Of a DNA stretch of 64,000 nucleotides, positions 19,522 through 29,344 are shown piece by piece. The translations under genes were made by a program, and so were the position numbers. The notes under the pieces are model-generated. The model was not told the origin of the DNA, did not search any database, and saw only the letters and a list, made by a program, of their open reading frames with translations. The stretch is from Agaribacter marinus (GTDB taxonomy: Bacteria; Pseudomonadota; Gammaproteobacteria; Enterobacterales; Alteromonadaceae). Position 1 is the first letter of the stretch, and each line of letters opens with the position of its first letter. The stretch spans positions 1,941,546 to 2,005,545 of the forward strand of contig NZ_BSOT01000005.1 in assembly GCF_030160655.1 (NCBI RefSeq), written 5' to 3'.

Positions 19522-20636
19522 TCCATATCTATTGATACGTTGGACAATGAGCCCAGGGATGAGCCAGCATTCTGGCTATCTAACTTAATCATTAAGCGTA
19601 AATCGTTCGGCGAATCAGCATGATGGAGCGCCTGTTCTTGGCTAATTTTGCCTGTTTTATATAATTCTAAGAGTGCCATGTCGAAAGTTTGCATCCCCAT
19701 TTCTTTACCTTTGATCATGGCTTCTTTTAAGCCACCGATCTCATTTCGTTGGATAAGATCTGAAATTAATGGTGAATTTAATAAAATTTCGATAGCCGCG
19801 ACACGTCCTTTGCCGTCAACAGTCGGTACCAATTGCTGAGCAACAATCGCGCGGATATTTAAACTCAAGTCAAAACGTAATTTTGCGTGAAGGTCTTTTG
19901 GTGCTAAATGCATTATCCTTTCAATGGCTTGGTTTGCGTTATTGGCATGAAGTGTTGCCACGCATAGGTGGCCTGTATCTGCGAACGACATTGCATACTC
20001 CATCGTTTCCATGGAGCGAATTTCACCGATAAGAATAACATCCGGTGCCTGGCGCAAAGAGCTTTTCAACGCATCATCAAATGACAATGTATCTAAACCG
20101 ACTTCTCGCTGAGTTACGACGCAATTTTGGTGCTCATGCACGTATTCAATAGGATCTTCAATGGTAAGTATATGACCATACGAATGTTGATTCCGATGTC
20201 CGATTAGCGCTGCCAATGAAGTAGATTTACCTGTACCTGTCCCCCCGACAAATAATACCAGGCCTTTTTTTGCCATCATAATATCTTTCAATACAGGAGG
20301 CAGTCCTAAATCTTCAGCGCGCGGAATATCAGTTACAATTCGACGCACCACCATGCCAGCGTTGTCTCGTTGCCAAAAAGCACTACAACGAAAGCGACCT
20401 ATCTGATCTCTAACAATGGCGAAATTGCATTCTTTATCTTTAGCAAAACTCTCGCGCTGTTGCTCGCTCATCGCTTGATGCACTAGACCAAGCGCATCAT
20501 GCTCCGTCAGTTTCATCGTGGTTAAAGGTTCAAGTTTACCGTTAATCTTTGCACTCACTGGCATTCCTACGGTAACAAATAAATCTGACGCTTCGTGCGC
20601 GACCATGTCGGCTAAGCATTGGTCTAAAGTCATCAT
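19518..20636 (-). CDS. pilU: Type IV pilus retraction ATPase PilU
   Basis: Protein of 372 aa, secretion ATPase of the PilT/PilU family. Walker A GGTGTGKST is at 131-139; LTIEDPIEYVHEH and IGEIRSMETMEYAM (Walker B region) and the His box HLCVATLHANN follow. It assists PilT-driven pilus retraction, twitching and DNA uptake. Compared with PilT it has the longer, divergent C-terminus usual for PilU, ending in a serine-rich tail. It starts 12 bp after the pilT stop with TAAGGAG upstream, so the two are an operon. Confidence 0.95.
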   Translation of the reverse strand: MMTLDQCLADMVAHEASDLFVTVGMPVSAKINGKLEPLTTMKLTEHDALGLVHQAMSEQQRESFAKDKECNFAIVRDQIGRFRCSAFWQRDNAGMVVRRIVTDIPRAEDLGLPPVLKDIMMAKKGLVLFVGGTGTGKSTSLAALIGHRNQHSYGHILTIEDPIEYVHEHQNCVVTQREVGLDTLSFDDALKSSLRQAPDVILIGEIRSMETMEYAMSFADTGHLCVATLHANNANQAIERIMHLAPKDLHAKLRFDLSLNIRAIVAQQLVPTVDGKGRVAAIEILLNSPLISDLIQRNEIGGLKEAMIKGKEMGMQTFDMALLELYKTGKISQEQALHHADSPNDLRLMIKLDSQNAGSSLGSLSNVSIDMD

Positions 20637-20648
20637 AAAACAGTCTCC

Positions 20649-21692
20649 TTAAAACGCATTGTTGCTAGGTTTATCGACAGACTTTGCATTAGCATCCTGT
20701 TGAGTAATTAGGCCTTGTGCAACTAACTTGGCTAAACACTGGTCCATCGTCTGCATACCATGTGCCTGTCCGGTTTGGATAACTGAGTACATTTGCGGTA
20801 CCTTGTCCTCACGGATGAGGTTTCTGATCGCAGGAATACCTAACATGATTTCGTGAGCAGCGATTCGCCCCCCTCCAATCTTCTTCAGCAAGGTTTGTGA
20901 AATCACAGCTCTCAACGACTCTGACAACATTGAACGTACCATGGCTTTTTCTTCAGCGGGAAACACATCAATAATACGGTCTATGGTTTTAGGCGCAGAG
21001 TTAGTATGCAATGTACCAAATACCAAATGCCCTGTTTCAGCCGCTGAGATTGCCAAACGAATGGTTTCTAAGTCGCGCAACTCACCCACAAGAATAACAT
21101 CAGGATCTTCACGCAATGCGCTGCGTAGGGCATTATTGAAACTATGAGTATCTCTATGTACTTCACGTTGGTTTAACACACTCAGTTTATTCTCATGGAC
21201 AAATTCGATGGGATCTTCAATGGTCAAAATGTGGTCACGTTTATGTGCGTTAATATGGTCGACCATCGCCGCAAGCGTAGTACTTTTGCCCGAACCTGTT
21301 GCCCCTGTAACCAGCACAATACCGGTGGGTTGATCAATCACAGATTTAAATATACTCGGTGCGCCAAGGTCATCTAAGCTAAGAATTTTACTCGGAATCG
21401 TACGCAATACGGCCGCTGCACCACGGTTTTGCATAAATGCATTCACACGAAAACGGGATAAATCAGTTATTTCAAAAGAAAAATCTACTTCTAGATTTTC
21501 TTCGTATTCTTTGCGTTGACGATCATTCATTATATCGTAGATTAACCCGTGCACATCTTTATGCGATAATTCGGGTACGTTCAAACGTCGCATTTCGCCA
21601 TCAACACGAATAATTGGTGGTAAACCCGCAGAAAGATGTAAATCAGACGCGCCATTTTGCACGCTAAACGCTAATAGTTCGTTAATATCCAC
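20649..21692 (-). CDS. pilT: Type IV pilus retraction ATPase PilT
   Basis: Protein of 347 aa, hexameric cytoplasmic ATPase that depolymerises type IV pili. Walker A GATGSGKST is at 130-138; LTIEDPIEFVHE, VGELRDLETIRLA and HLVFGTLHTNSA follow, then the AIR motif region (GIPAIRNLIRE) needed for retraction. The start is GTG with TTGGAG upstream. Position opposite yggS matches the place of the pilT-like yggR in E. coli. It is the first gene of pilT-pilU. Confidence 0.97.
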   Translation of the reverse strand: MDINELLAFSVQNGASDLHLSAGLPPIIRVDGEMRRLNVPELSHKDVHGLIYDIMNDRQRKEYEENLEVDFSFEITDLSRFRVNAFMQNRGAAAVLRTIPSKILSLDDLGAPSIFKSVIDQPTGIVLVTGATGSGKSTTLAAMVDHINAHKRDHILTIEDPIEFVHENKLSVLNQREVHRDTHSFNNALRSALREDPDVILVGELRDLETIRLAISAAETGHLVFGTLHTNSAPKTIDRIIDVFPAEEKAMVRSMLSESLRAVISQTLLKKIGGGRIAAHEIMLGIPAIRNLIREDKVPQMYSVIQTGQAHGMQTMDQCLAKLVAQGLITQQDANAKSVDKPSNNAF

Positions 21693-21731
21693 AGTATAAT
21701 CTCCAACAGGTATTAGGTTTTATAAACACAA

Positions 21732-22439
21732 ATGTCAAACAACAACCATATCGCCCAAAATTTAAAACAGGTAAACATTGCTCTCGCTGAAGCTGCAATC
21801 GCCTATTCGCGTGACCCAAACGATATTCATTTACTCGCTGTAAGTAAAACCAAACCGGTATCCGATATAATCCTCGCGTATGAAGCAGGACACCGAAACT
21901 TTGGCGAAAACTATGTGCAAGAAGGCGTCGAAAAAATTCAGCAAATGAAACACTTTTCTGACATCATTTGGCACTTTATCGGCCCCTTACAATCAAACAA
22001 AAGTAAATTAGTGGCAGAAAATTTTGATTGGATGCATTCATTAGCTCGCTTGAAAATTGCTAAACGGCTGAATGAACAACGAAGTATTGATAAATTACCG
22101 CTCAACGTATGCGTTCAGGTCAATATAGATAAAGATCCAAATAAAGCTGGGGTCTTATTACAAGACGCAAAAGCATTTGTCGAAGAAATTCAGGATTTGC
22201 CGAATTTGCGTTGCAGGGGGTTAATGACTATTCCACAAGCCAAGCAAAGTGCAGCGCAACTTAAACAAAGTTTTGCTAATATGCAGGCTTTATTTGACGA
22301 GTGTAAAGGTCAATTCGAACATTTTGATACACTGTCAATGGGAATGAGCGCTGACCTTAGCCTTGCAATTTCGCAAGGCAGCACCATGGTAAGGGTTGGA
22401 ACAGGTATTTTTGGCGCACGAAAACCCATGAGTAAGTAA
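21732..22439 (+). CDS. yggS: YggS family pyridoxal phosphate homeostasis protein
   Basis: Protein of 235 aa with alanine-racemase-type TIM barrel binding PLP. Lys in LLAVSKTKPVSDI is the PLP lysine; GENYVQEG, WHFIGPLQSNK and the C-terminal LSMGMSADLSLAISQGSTMVRVGTGIFG are diagnostic (split here only for reading). It buffers PLP levels and lacks racemase activity. It begins yggS-proC-yggT, the same order as in many gammaproteobacteria, and is divergent from pilT with 39 bp between. Confidence 0.96.
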   Translation: MSNNNHIAQNLKQVNIALAEAAIAYSRDPNDIHLLAVSKTKPVSDIILAYEAGHRNFGENYVQEGVEKIQQMKHFSDIIWHFIGPLQSNKSKLVAENFDWMHSLARLKIAKRLNEQRSIDKLPLNVCVQVNIDKDPNKAGVLLQDAKAFVEEIQDLPNLRCRGLMTIPQAKQSAAQLKQSFANMQALFDECKGQFEHFDTLSMGMSADLSLAISQGSTMVRVGTGIFGARKPMSK

Positions 22440-22459
22440 CGCCAGTAATTAGGAAGAAT

Positions 22460-23281
22460 ATGCTTTATAAAAACATCACGTTTATTGGTGCGGGTAATAT
22501 GACCTCAGCAATTATTCGTGGACTGATCGCAGATGGATATCCATCAGATAAAATAATGGCGACAAACCCAAGCCAAGCCAAGTTAGATATACTGATTGCC
22601 GACTGTGATATTTGTACATCCAATAGTAACGACGACGGTATCGCATTTGGCGATGTCATCATTCTTGCGGTTAAACCGCAACTAATGTCCAAGGTGTGTG
22701 CCGCGTTCAAATCCAAAGAGCGCTTATCTAATAAGTGTTTCGTGTCTATTGCTGCAGGAATACCCACTGATAGACTGAGTGAAATGCTTAACGGTGTTAA
22801 GAACATTGTAAGGGTGATGCCCAATACGCCATCGGCTATCGGACAGGGCATGTCTGGCGTTTATGCTCACGACGTTGTTGCCCAAGAAAACGTGCAATTT
22901 GTGTTAGATATCATGCGAAAAGTCGGCGATACTGTACTTGTAGATAACGAAGATCATATAAATACTGTGATTGCCGCCGCCGGTAGTAGCCCAGCCTATT
23001 TCTTTTTAATCGCGGAAGCCATGCAAGCAGAAGCTATAAACATGGGCTTAAACAAGGCCCAGGCGAGAAAACTGGTTCAACAGGCCATGTTTGGTAGTGC
23101 AAAAATGCTGAAAGAAAATGAAGATCTTGAGCCTTCACAGCTTAGAGCAAATGTAACATCAAAAGGTGGTACAACGCATCAAGCAGTGCTTAGCTTGCAA
23201 AACGATAATATTGAGCAAACCTTCGCACGTGCAATGCAAGCAGCTGTTGCTCGTGCGAATGAAATGTCGAAAGAATTTTAA
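22460..23281 (+). CDS. proC: Pyrroline-5-carboxylate reductase
   Basis: Protein of 273 aa catalysing the last step of proline synthesis (P5C to proline, NADPH). The Rossmann start is ITFIGAGNMTSAII; VRVMPNTPSAIGQG and the dimer/active-site region IAAAGSSPAYFFLIAEAM are present, with the C-terminal VTSKGGTTHQAV. GGAAG lies before the ATG. It lies 20 bp after yggS and 15 bp before yggT, a tight operon. Confidence 0.97.
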   Translation: MLYKNITFIGAGNMTSAIIRGLIADGYPSDKIMATNPSQAKLDILIADCDICTSNSNDDGIAFGDVIILAVKPQLMSKVCAAFKSKERLSNKCFVSIAAGIPTDRLSEMLNGVKNIVRVMPNTPSAIGQGMSGVYAHDVVAQENVQFVLDIMRKVGDTVLVDNEDHINTVIAAAGSSPAYFFLIAEAMQAEAINMGLNKAQARKLVQQAMFGSAKMLKENEDLEPSQLRANVTSKGGTTHQAVLSLQNDNIEQTFARAMQAAVARANEMSKEF

Positions 23282-23296
23282 GGACACCAAGAACAT

Positions 23297-23842
23297 ATGA
23301 ATGCCACTGTATTTTTAATTGATACGATTTTTAACTTGTATTTAATGGTAATAATATTGCGTATTTGGCTTCAAGTAGCGCGAGCGGATTTCTACAATCC
23401 GTTTAGCCAGTTTGTCGTCAAGGCAACACAACCGGTTATAGGTCCCTTGCGCAGAGTAGTTCCCTCCCTAGGGCGATTAGACACTGCGTCTTTGCTTTTT
23501 GCATTCGTCGTTGCAGGGATAAAAATAGTACTCTTGAATGCGATGTTCGGTTCTGGCTTCCCGCCAGTCGTTAGCCTATTACTCACGGCAGCCTTAACAG
23601 TGCTGAGTGAATTCCTTTCTTTATTATTTTTTGTATTGATTATTCGGGCAATTTTAAGCTGGGTCAGCCAAGGCGGAAACCCAATTGAGTATGTGATGCA
23701 GCAACTCACCGAGCCAATGCTTGGGCCTATACGTCGCGTACTCCCATCGATGGGTGGTCTGGACTTGTCGGTATTGGTATTGATCATTGCCTTGCAATTT
23801 GTCCGAATACTATTGTCGGATATCTTCGGACCAATTTTTTAG
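23297..23842 (+). CDS. yggT: YggT family integral membrane protein
   Basis: Protein of 181 aa with two copies of the YGGT unit, each a hydrophobic helix pair around a conserved PxxxPIRRVxPS-type motif (PVIGPLRRVVPSLGRLD and PMLGPIRRVLPSMGGLD). Located in the inner membrane. Family members have been linked to osmotic tolerance and cell-envelope topology, without a defined biochemistry. AAGGA precedes the start. Third gene of yggS-proC-yggT. Confidence 0.95.
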   Translation: MNATVFLIDTIFNLYLMVIILRIWLQVARADFYNPFSQFVVKATQPVIGPLRRVVPSLGRLDTASLLFAFVVAGIKIVLLNAMFGSGFPPVVSLLLTAALTVLSEFLSLLFFVLIIRAILSWVSQGGNPIEYVMQQLTEPMLGPIRRVLPSMGGLDLSVLVLIIALQFVRILLSDIFGPIF

Positions 23843-23904
23843 GCTCCAAGTGTATATATGTTATATCTAGGTTAGTAAAGACGAGTATTAAGGGCTAAGC
23901 AATT

Positions 23905-24339
23905 ATGTGTAAACAACTATACAAAGCCACCATAATGTTTGGGGTTTTATTTGTATTAGCCTTTCCGTCTGCTGCTGAACAGAAAAAGGTTCTCGGCGCA
24001 TGGGATGTGCATTACATTGCCATACCAAGTACTTTTTTAAGTCCAGAAGTAGCTAAAAAAAATGGCATTATAAGAAGCAAATATAACGCGTTACTCAATA
24101 TATCTATATTAGATAAAACAACGAAAAAAGCTCAAAGTGTTTCAGTAAGAGGGAATGCTAGAAACTTAATTGGCACCACTAAACAACTTGCCTTCAAGCA
24201 AGTAAAAGAAGGCAAAGCAATTTACTACTTATCGACGGTTAACTTTTCAGACCAAGAAACATTAAGATTTACTATCGATATTCAGCTAGGCAATGAGATC
24301 CAACAATTAAAGTTTCAGCAAAAAATGTATGCTGAATGA
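23905..24339 (+). CDS. DUF4426 family exported protein
   Basis: Protein of 144 aa with a signal peptide (ATIMFGVLFVLAFPSAAEQ). The mature part includes WDVHYIAIPSTFLSPEVAKK and GIIRSKYNALLNISIL, which match my recollection of DUF4426 (PF14467), a beta-rich periplasmic family that often follows yggT in marine gammaproteobacteria. Function unknown. AGGG before the ATG; 62 bp after yggT, possibly the same transcript. Confidence 0.82.
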   Translation: MCKQLYKATIMFGVLFVLAFPSAAEQKKVLGAWDVHYIAIPSTFLSPEVAKKNGIIRSKYNALLNISILDKTTKKAQSVSVRGNARNLIGTTKQLAFKQVKEGKAIYYLSTVNFSDQETLRFTIDIQLGNEIQQLKFQQKMYAE

Positions 24340-24368
24340 TCACTCTGTCCATATTATACAACGAAAAC

Positions 24369-25148
24369 TTATTTGATTTGCTCTTTACGCTTAAACACTA
24401 GATCCTTATCCGTACTTTCTTCTACTGAAAATACATATCCATCAACATCGAACTTTTCTAACTGTGAAACCGTGGTCAATTTATTTTGTATGATGTACCT
24501 TGCCATTAGCCCCCTCGCCTTTTTCGCGTAAAAACTAATAATTTTGTATTTCCCGTTTTTCTCATCTTTAAAGTGTGGTGTCACAATATTGCCGTCGAGG
24601 GTACTTTTCTTGACTGAAGCAAAATACTCATTGGACGCTAAATTCACAATAATCTTATCGCCTTGTGCAGCAAGGTCTTCATTTAGCAATGAAGTAATTT
24701 TTTCTCCCCAAAATTCATAAAGATTTTTAGCACCAGCGACATCTAATTTTGTTCCCATTTCCAAGCGATAAGCTTGCATTAAATCTAGTGGGCGTAACAC
24801 ACCATATAAGCCAGACAAAATTCTTAGATGCGATTGCGCAAATTCGAGATCACTTTGCTCCAAAGACTTAGCATCCAAGCCTGCGTAAACATCACCATTA
24901 AAAGCAAATAAGGCCGCACGGGAATTCTTTTCTGTAAATAAAGGTTCAAAGCTATTAAACCGTTCCGCGTTCAGGGTCGCCAATTTGTCACTAATTTTCA
25001 TTAAAGAACTTAAATCTGCGGGGGAAAGGTCTTTACATCGGGTGACCAAGGTTTCAATTTGTTTAGTCAACCTAGGTTCTGTCGTACTTAATGATGGGAT
25101 ATCAGATGTATAGTCAAGGTTTTTTGCTGGAGAAACAACAATAAGCAT
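24369..25148 (-). CDS. yaaA: Peroxide stress protein YaaA (DUF328)
   Basis: Protein of 259 aa starting [13 protein letters not shown], the family signature, with [34 protein letters not shown] and the C-terminal [18 protein letters not shown]. In E. coli YaaA lowers free intracellular iron and limits DNA damage after hydrogen peroxide exposure, under OxyR control. It is convergent with the DUF4426 gene and divergent from tal. Confidence 0.96.
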   Translation of the reverse strand: MLIVVSPAKNLDYTSDIPSLSTTEPRLTKQIETLVTRCKDLSPADLSSLMKISDKLATLNAERFNSFEPLFTEKNSRAALFAFNGDVYAGLDAKSLEQSDLEFAQSHLRILSGLYGVLRPLDLMQAYRLEMGTKLDVAGAKNLYEFWGEKITSLLNEDLAAQGDKIIVNLASNEYFASVKKSTLDGNIVTPHFKDEKNGKYKIISFYAKKARGLMARYIIQNKLTTVSQLEKFDVDGYVFSVEESTDKDLVFKRKEQIK

Positions 25149-25372
25149 AAATTTTAGTTCCGGTCATAATGTTTTATCGTAATTAATTTGAATAGATCAC
25201 TAGTACACTAAAAAGCGCATCTGCATACATGCATGAATTTATCATATTTATACCAATCAACCCATCTAATGTATGGAAATTTTGCCCAATGCCCATATAT
25301 CACCAATATATGCAATCAAGTAAAAAAAAGTAAACGACGAAAGATAAAGTCTATTCGCTTAATTTTACATGT
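25149..25372. other. Intergenic region between yaaA and tal
   Basis: Together with the promoter below, about 410 bp without a gene. AT-rich, with runs such as TAAAAAAAAG near 25321. I see no ORF or stable RNA. It contains the divergent promoters. Confidence 0.4.
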
Positions 25373-25401
25373 TTGTCATACTTATGATCATATAATATAA
25401 C
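25373..25401 (+). promoter_or_regulatory. Probable sigma-70 promoter of tal-pgi
   Basis: TTGTCA (25373-25378), then a 17-bp spacer, then TATAAC (25396-25401): five of six bases match at each hexamer at optimal spacing. It lies about 160 bp before tal. Confidence 0.55.
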
Positions 25402-25560
25402 GCCTTTAACATAGCAACTACGCTGTGTTTTTTGTATCCTAAAGAAATAACTTGAGCCATAACGCAAAGTTATCAACGCTTGTTTGTTCATAACAACCTA
25501 GTATTCGATATTGCGTTTGACTCATTTAAGTTGAACTTAATCACAAATTATGGGAATAAC

Positions 25561-26514
25561 ATGTCTAATCAGTTAGCTTCATTACGCGCACTTACCACTG
25601 TAGTAGCAGATACCGGCGACATCGATGCAATCAAAAAATACACGCCTGTAGACGCCACGACCAATCCTTCATTACTGCTAAAAGCTGCTGGTTTACCGCA
25701 ATATAAATCGTTGTTAGAAGCCGCTGTTGGCTACGCAAAAGAGCAAACAAATGATGCTGAACAACAGATCGTAGAAGCGGGTGATAAGCTATCGGTATTA
25801 ATAGGAAAAGAAATCGTAAATGTGGTGCCAGGAAAGGTGTCCACTGAAGTAGATGCACGCTTGTCATTTAATACAAGTGCGACAGTTGAAAAAGCGAGAA
25901 AACTCATCAAAATGTACGACGATTTAGGTGTCGACAAATCTCGCATTTTGATAAAAATTGCGTCAACTTGGGAAGGTATTAAAGCCGCCGAAATTTTGGA
26001 AAAAGAAGGCATTGAATGTAATCTTACATTATTGTTCAACTTTGCTCAGGCTCGTGCTTGCGCGGAAGCAGGTGTATTTTTGATTTCGCCATTTGTCGGC
26101 AGAATTCTTGATTGGTACAAAGCGAATACCGATGAAACAGACTTTGAAGGCGTCAACGACCCAGGAGTTCAGTCTGTAACTAAGATTTATCAATATTACA
26201 AATCACACGGATATAAGACTATTGTAATGGGTGCCAGCTTTAGAAACACGGGTGAAATTATTGCACTAGCGGGTTGCGACCGTTTAACGATTAGCCCTCA
26301 ATTGCTTGAACAACTCGAAACTACAGATGGCGAATTAACGCCAATGCTAGTTGACAGTGGCAAAACTAAATCAGCGGATTCTCAATTAAGTGAGACTGAA
26401 TTTAGATGGGATATGAATGAAGACCCCATGGCCACTCAAAAACTGTCTGAAGGCATCAGAAATTTCGCAGCAGACCAAGTGAAATTAGAAGCGCAATTAA
26501 AAGAATTGTTTTAA
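25561..26514 (+). CDS. tal: Transaldolase
   Basis: Protein of 317 aa of the TalB type, exchanging a dihydroxyacetone unit between sedoheptulose-7-phosphate and glyceraldehyde-3-phosphate. [10 protein letters not shown] (31-40) and the Schiff-base lysine Lys132 in [12 protein letters not shown] are present, same position as in E. coli TalB. I use ATG 25561 ([11 protein letters not shown]) preceded by GGGAA; the frame stays open 27 codons upstream but without family similarity. pgi follows after 37 bp, so tal-pgi form an operon linking the pentose phosphate pathway and glycolysis. Confidence 0.97.
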   Translation: MSNQLASLRALTTVVADTGDIDAIKKYTPVDATTNPSLLLKAAGLPQYKSLLEAAVGYAKEQTNDAEQQIVEAGDKLSVLIGKEIVNVVPGKVSTEVDARLSFNTSATVEKARKLIKMYDDLGVDKSRILIKIASTWEGIKAAEILEKEGIECNLTLLFNFAQARACAEAGVFLISPFVGRILDWYKANTDETDFEGVNDPGVQSVTKIYQYYKSHGYKTIVMGASFRNTGEIIALAGCDRLTISPQLLEQLETTDGELTPMLVDSGKTKSADSQLSETEFRWDMNEDPMATQKLSEGIRNFAADQVKLEAQLKELF

Positions 26515-26551
26515 TCAATCACTTATCTAACGCAAAACAGCGAGCAGAATC

Positions 26552-28186
26552 ATGGAAAAACTTACAAACGCTAACGCTTGGGCTGAATTAGAAAAACTAG
26601 CGCCCTTAATCAAACGCAAGCACATGCGCGACATGTTTGAACAAGACGACACTCGCGCCCAACGCTACAGCTTAGAAATAGGCGGCATCTTTCTAGATTA
26701 CTCTAAAAACAGGGTAACCGACGAAGTACTAACTCAATTGTTCTCTTTAGCCACGCAACGTGGCTTAAAAGAAAAAATAGCTGCTATGTTTAGCGGCGAC
26801 GCAATAAATACCACGGAAGACCGCGCAGTGCTCCATACAGCATTGCGTAATTTTAGCAAGAAGTCAGTATATGTAGGCGGCCACGACGTAATGCCTGAGG
26901 TGAAAACCACTTTGGACAAAGTTGAGGCTTTTACAACGTCAGTGCATTCTGGCGCGCACAAAGGGTATACAGGCAAATCGATTGATACTATTGTAAGTAT
27001 TGGCATTGGTGGTTCATTCTTAGGGCCTAAGATTGTTACGGAATCACTAAAACCGTATCAACGAGACAATATAAAAGTGCACTTCGTTGCAAATGTTGAT
27101 GGGTGTCATATACATGATGTGTTGGCGACTGTAGATGTAGAGACAACATTGTTCGTCATGTCGTCAAAGTCGTTTAGTACGCAAGAAACCCTGCAAAATA
27201 CCTTAACAGCTAAAGATTGGTTTTTGTCGAAAAACACGTCTCAAGCAGACATTGCAAAGCATTTCGTCGCAGTGTCTTCTAACGTCAAAGCGGCCGTTGA
27301 ATTTGGCATGGCAAAAGAAAACGTATTTCCGATGGCTGACTGGGTAGGCGGGCGCTATTCACTTTGGTCAGCTATTGGCTTACCTATTTCATTGGCGTTG
27401 GGTTTTGAGCACTTCAAAGCCATACTCGAAGGCGCTTTTGAAATGGATGAACATTTCCAGAGTGCACCGTTTGAAGAGAATATGCCTGTAATACTAGCGA
27501 TGCTAGGCGTGTGGTATCGCAACTTCATGGGCGCTCAGTCACATGCTTTATTGCCTTATTATCACTACTTGCGCGGTTTTCCTGCTTACGTCCAGCAACT
27601 TGATATGGAAAGCAACGGTAAATCAACGACACTGAATGGTTTAACCGTAGACTATGGCACTGGGCCTATCATTTGGGGTAGTGAAGGAACAAATGGGCAA
27701 CACTCTTTTTACCAACTAATTCATCAATCAAACCTACCAATCCCTGTAGATTTTCTGTTTCCTACAACAGTACCAAATCAAAACACAACGCACCACAATA
27801 TGCTTGCATCGAACTGTTTTGGACAAGCACAAGCACTAATGCAGGGCAAAACCTTTGAAGAGTGCCTACAAGATTTACAGAATAGCGGCTTATCTCAAGA
27901 AGAAAAGCAAGTACTTGCTAACCACAAAACCATGCCCGGTAATAACCCAAGCAACACTTTAGTGTTTAATCAATTGGATCCGAAAACACTTGGTGCACTT
28001 ATTGCTCTATACGAACATAAGGTGTTGGTGCAAGGGTGTATTTGGGGGCTGAACTCATTCGATCAATGGGGTGTTGAATTAGGTAAAGTACTTGGAAATC
28101 AAGTACTAGACATGATTGAAGGCAACACTGAGCTCTCATCCGCTGATAGCTCAACACAACAATTGATTGAACGTTTCACAAACTAA
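26552..28186 (+). CDS. pgi: Glucose-6-phosphate isomerase
   Basis: Protein of 544 aa interconverting glucose-6-phosphate and fructose-6-phosphate. Seen are [18 protein letters not shown], the phosphate loop [12 protein letters not shown], the active-site [11 protein letters not shown] and [19 protein letters not shown], and the C-terminal [14 protein letters not shown]. Second gene of tal-pgi, followed by a hairpin terminator. Confidence 0.98.
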   Translation: MEKLTNANAWAELEKLAPLIKRKHMRDMFEQDDTRAQRYSLEIGGIFLDYSKNRVTDEVLTQLFSLATQRGLKEKIAAMFSGDAINTTEDRAVLHTALRNFSKKSVYVGGHDVMPEVKTTLDKVEAFTTSVHSGAHKGYTGKSIDTIVSIGIGGSFLGPKIVTESLKPYQRDNIKVHFVANVDGCHIHDVLATVDVETTLFVMSSKSFSTQETLQNTLTAKDWFLSKNTSQADIAKHFVAVSSNVKAAVEFGMAKENVFPMADWVGGRYSLWSAIGLPISLALGFEHFKAILEGAFEMDEHFQSAPFEENMPVILAMLGVWYRNFMGAQSHALLPYYHYLRGFPAYVQQLDMESNGKSTTLNGLTVDYGTGPIIWGSEGTNGQHSFYQLIHQSNLPIPVDFLFPTTVPNQNTTHHNMLASNCFGQAQALMQGKTFEECLQDLQNSGLSQEEKQVLANHKTMPGNNPSNTLVFNQLDPKTLGALIALYEHKVLVQGCIWGLNSFDQWGVELGKVLGNQVLDMIEGNTELSSADSSTQQLIERFTN

Positions 28187-28200
28187 ACAACTCCTCGTGT

Positions 28201-28233
28201 AAACATAGAAGGGTCACATGCCCTTTTATGTTT
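28201..28233 (+). terminator. Terminator-like hairpin after pgi
   Basis: Thirteen-base arms AAACATAGAAGGG and CCCTTTTATGTTT pair with one G-U pair around a 7-base loop. The trailing sequence is only moderately T-rich. It begins 14 bp after the pgi stop. Confidence 0.65.
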
Positions 28234-28388
28234 AACTCTCTTCACCTTTAATCATACTGACATATAATTTTAACAATTCTTTAACTTTATTGTTTTATTT
28301 TTAGGTCAGTTATGATAAAAAGTTACCTTGTGGCAAAAAAATAATAAATAGGCCGCTTGAGCATGAAGTAGCTGATAGGAGCATCCTA

Positions 28389-28565
28389 ATGGAATCAGTA
28401 GATATTCTCTCTATAATAGACAACGAAACTCGTCCGACTAAAACCAAAAGTAAAAAGCGTAAATGGCGCGAAATTGAAGCTATCAAAGAAAAATATAGAC
28501 TTCAACGCGAGTTGACGGATATGGATGTCTCTTTAGAGATTGAGTTAGAACAACTCGTAAGGTAA
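28389..28565 (+). CDS. DUF3545 family small protein
   Basis: A 58-aa ORF with AGGAG upstream of the ATG. The core TKSKKRKWREIEAIKEKYRL is the strongly conserved signature I associate with DUF3545 (PF12065), a small family of marine gammaproteobacteria. The protein is acidic at both ends with a very basic centre and predicted helical. Function unknown; the basic centre suggests nucleic-acid contact, which is only inference. It stands alone between pgi and the convergent ung. Confidence 0.85.
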   Translation: MESVDILSIIDNETRPTKTKSKKRKWREIEAIKEKYRLQRELTDMDVSLEIELEQLVR

Positions 28566-28665
28566 GTGTTTACATTAACGGACACTAGCTACATCTGGGT
28601 ATCTGTGGCTTTGTATCAGTGACAGTGAAATGCTAACACTTTCTCAAATGAGACTTTGCAATAGG

Positions 28666-29331
28666 TTAGTGCTTGTGTAAGTGCCAATTTATGGGGTCAC
28701 GGTCTGTTTTAGTGAGTATTTCATTTGTTTGGCTAAAGTGTTTGCAACCAAAAAAACCTCGATGGGCAGATAATGGTGAAGGGTGGACAGATCTTAAAAC
28801 ATGGTGTTTATTGCCATCGATCAACGCTGCTTTTTTTTGTGCTGGGCTTCCCCACAATAGGAACACGAGATTGTCAAAGTTGCGACTTAATTTAGATATT
28901 ACGCTGTCAGTAAACACTTCCCAACCTCTACCTTTGTGAGAGTTTGCTTCACCTTGCCTAACCGTCATGACTGAATTTAAAAGTAAAACTCCCTGATTTG
29001 CCCAGGATGTTAACTCGCCATGATTAGGTATTGAAAAACCGTCAATATCAGTGGCTAATTCTTTGTATATATTCCTAAGAGACGGCGGCACTTTGTTGCC
29101 TTTTAATACTGAAAAGCATAGGCCATGTGCTTGATTAGGGCCGTGATACGGGTCCTGACCCAAGATAACAACCTTGAGGTTTTGAGGTGTCGTATATTTA
29201 AACGCATTAAACACGTCAGTATTAGGTGGATAAACTATCTTTCCAGATACCCGTTCTTGCTCAATAAAACGAAGTAAATCGACGAAGTAAGTTTGCCGCT
29301 TTTCTTCGCCGATAATATCTTGCCACTGCAC
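28666..29331 (-). CDS. ung: Uracil-DNA glycosylase
   Basis: Protein of about 221 aa, family 1 UDG, removing uracil from DNA in base-excision repair. The catalytic water-activating motif GQDPYHG is at about residue 60, the uracil pocket is in [11 protein letters not shown], and the DNA-minor-groove loop is [13 protein letters not shown] choose GTG 29331, with AGG eight bases upstream; a TTG two codons earlier (29337) is too close to that site. It starts 13 bp after the thrC stop, so it is very likely the last gene of the thr operon transcript. Confidence 0.95.
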   Translation of the reverse strand: MQWQDIIGEEKRQTYFVDLLRFIEQERVSGKIVYPPNTDVFNAFKYTTPQNLKVVILGQDPYHGPNQAHGLCFSVLKGNKVPPSLRNIYKELATDIDGFSIPNHGELTSWANQGVLLLNSVMTVRQGEANSHKGRGWEVFTDSVISKLSRNFDNLVFLLWGSPAQKKAALIDGNKHHVLRSVHPSPLSAHRGFFGCKHFSQTNEILTKTDRDPINWHLHKH

Positions 29332-29344
29332 GCTCAATACCTAA

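Noticed and set aside
25480-25560. Extended N-terminus of transaldolase
   Set aside because: The upstream 27 codons have no family similarity, and a good start with GGGAA occurs at 25561.
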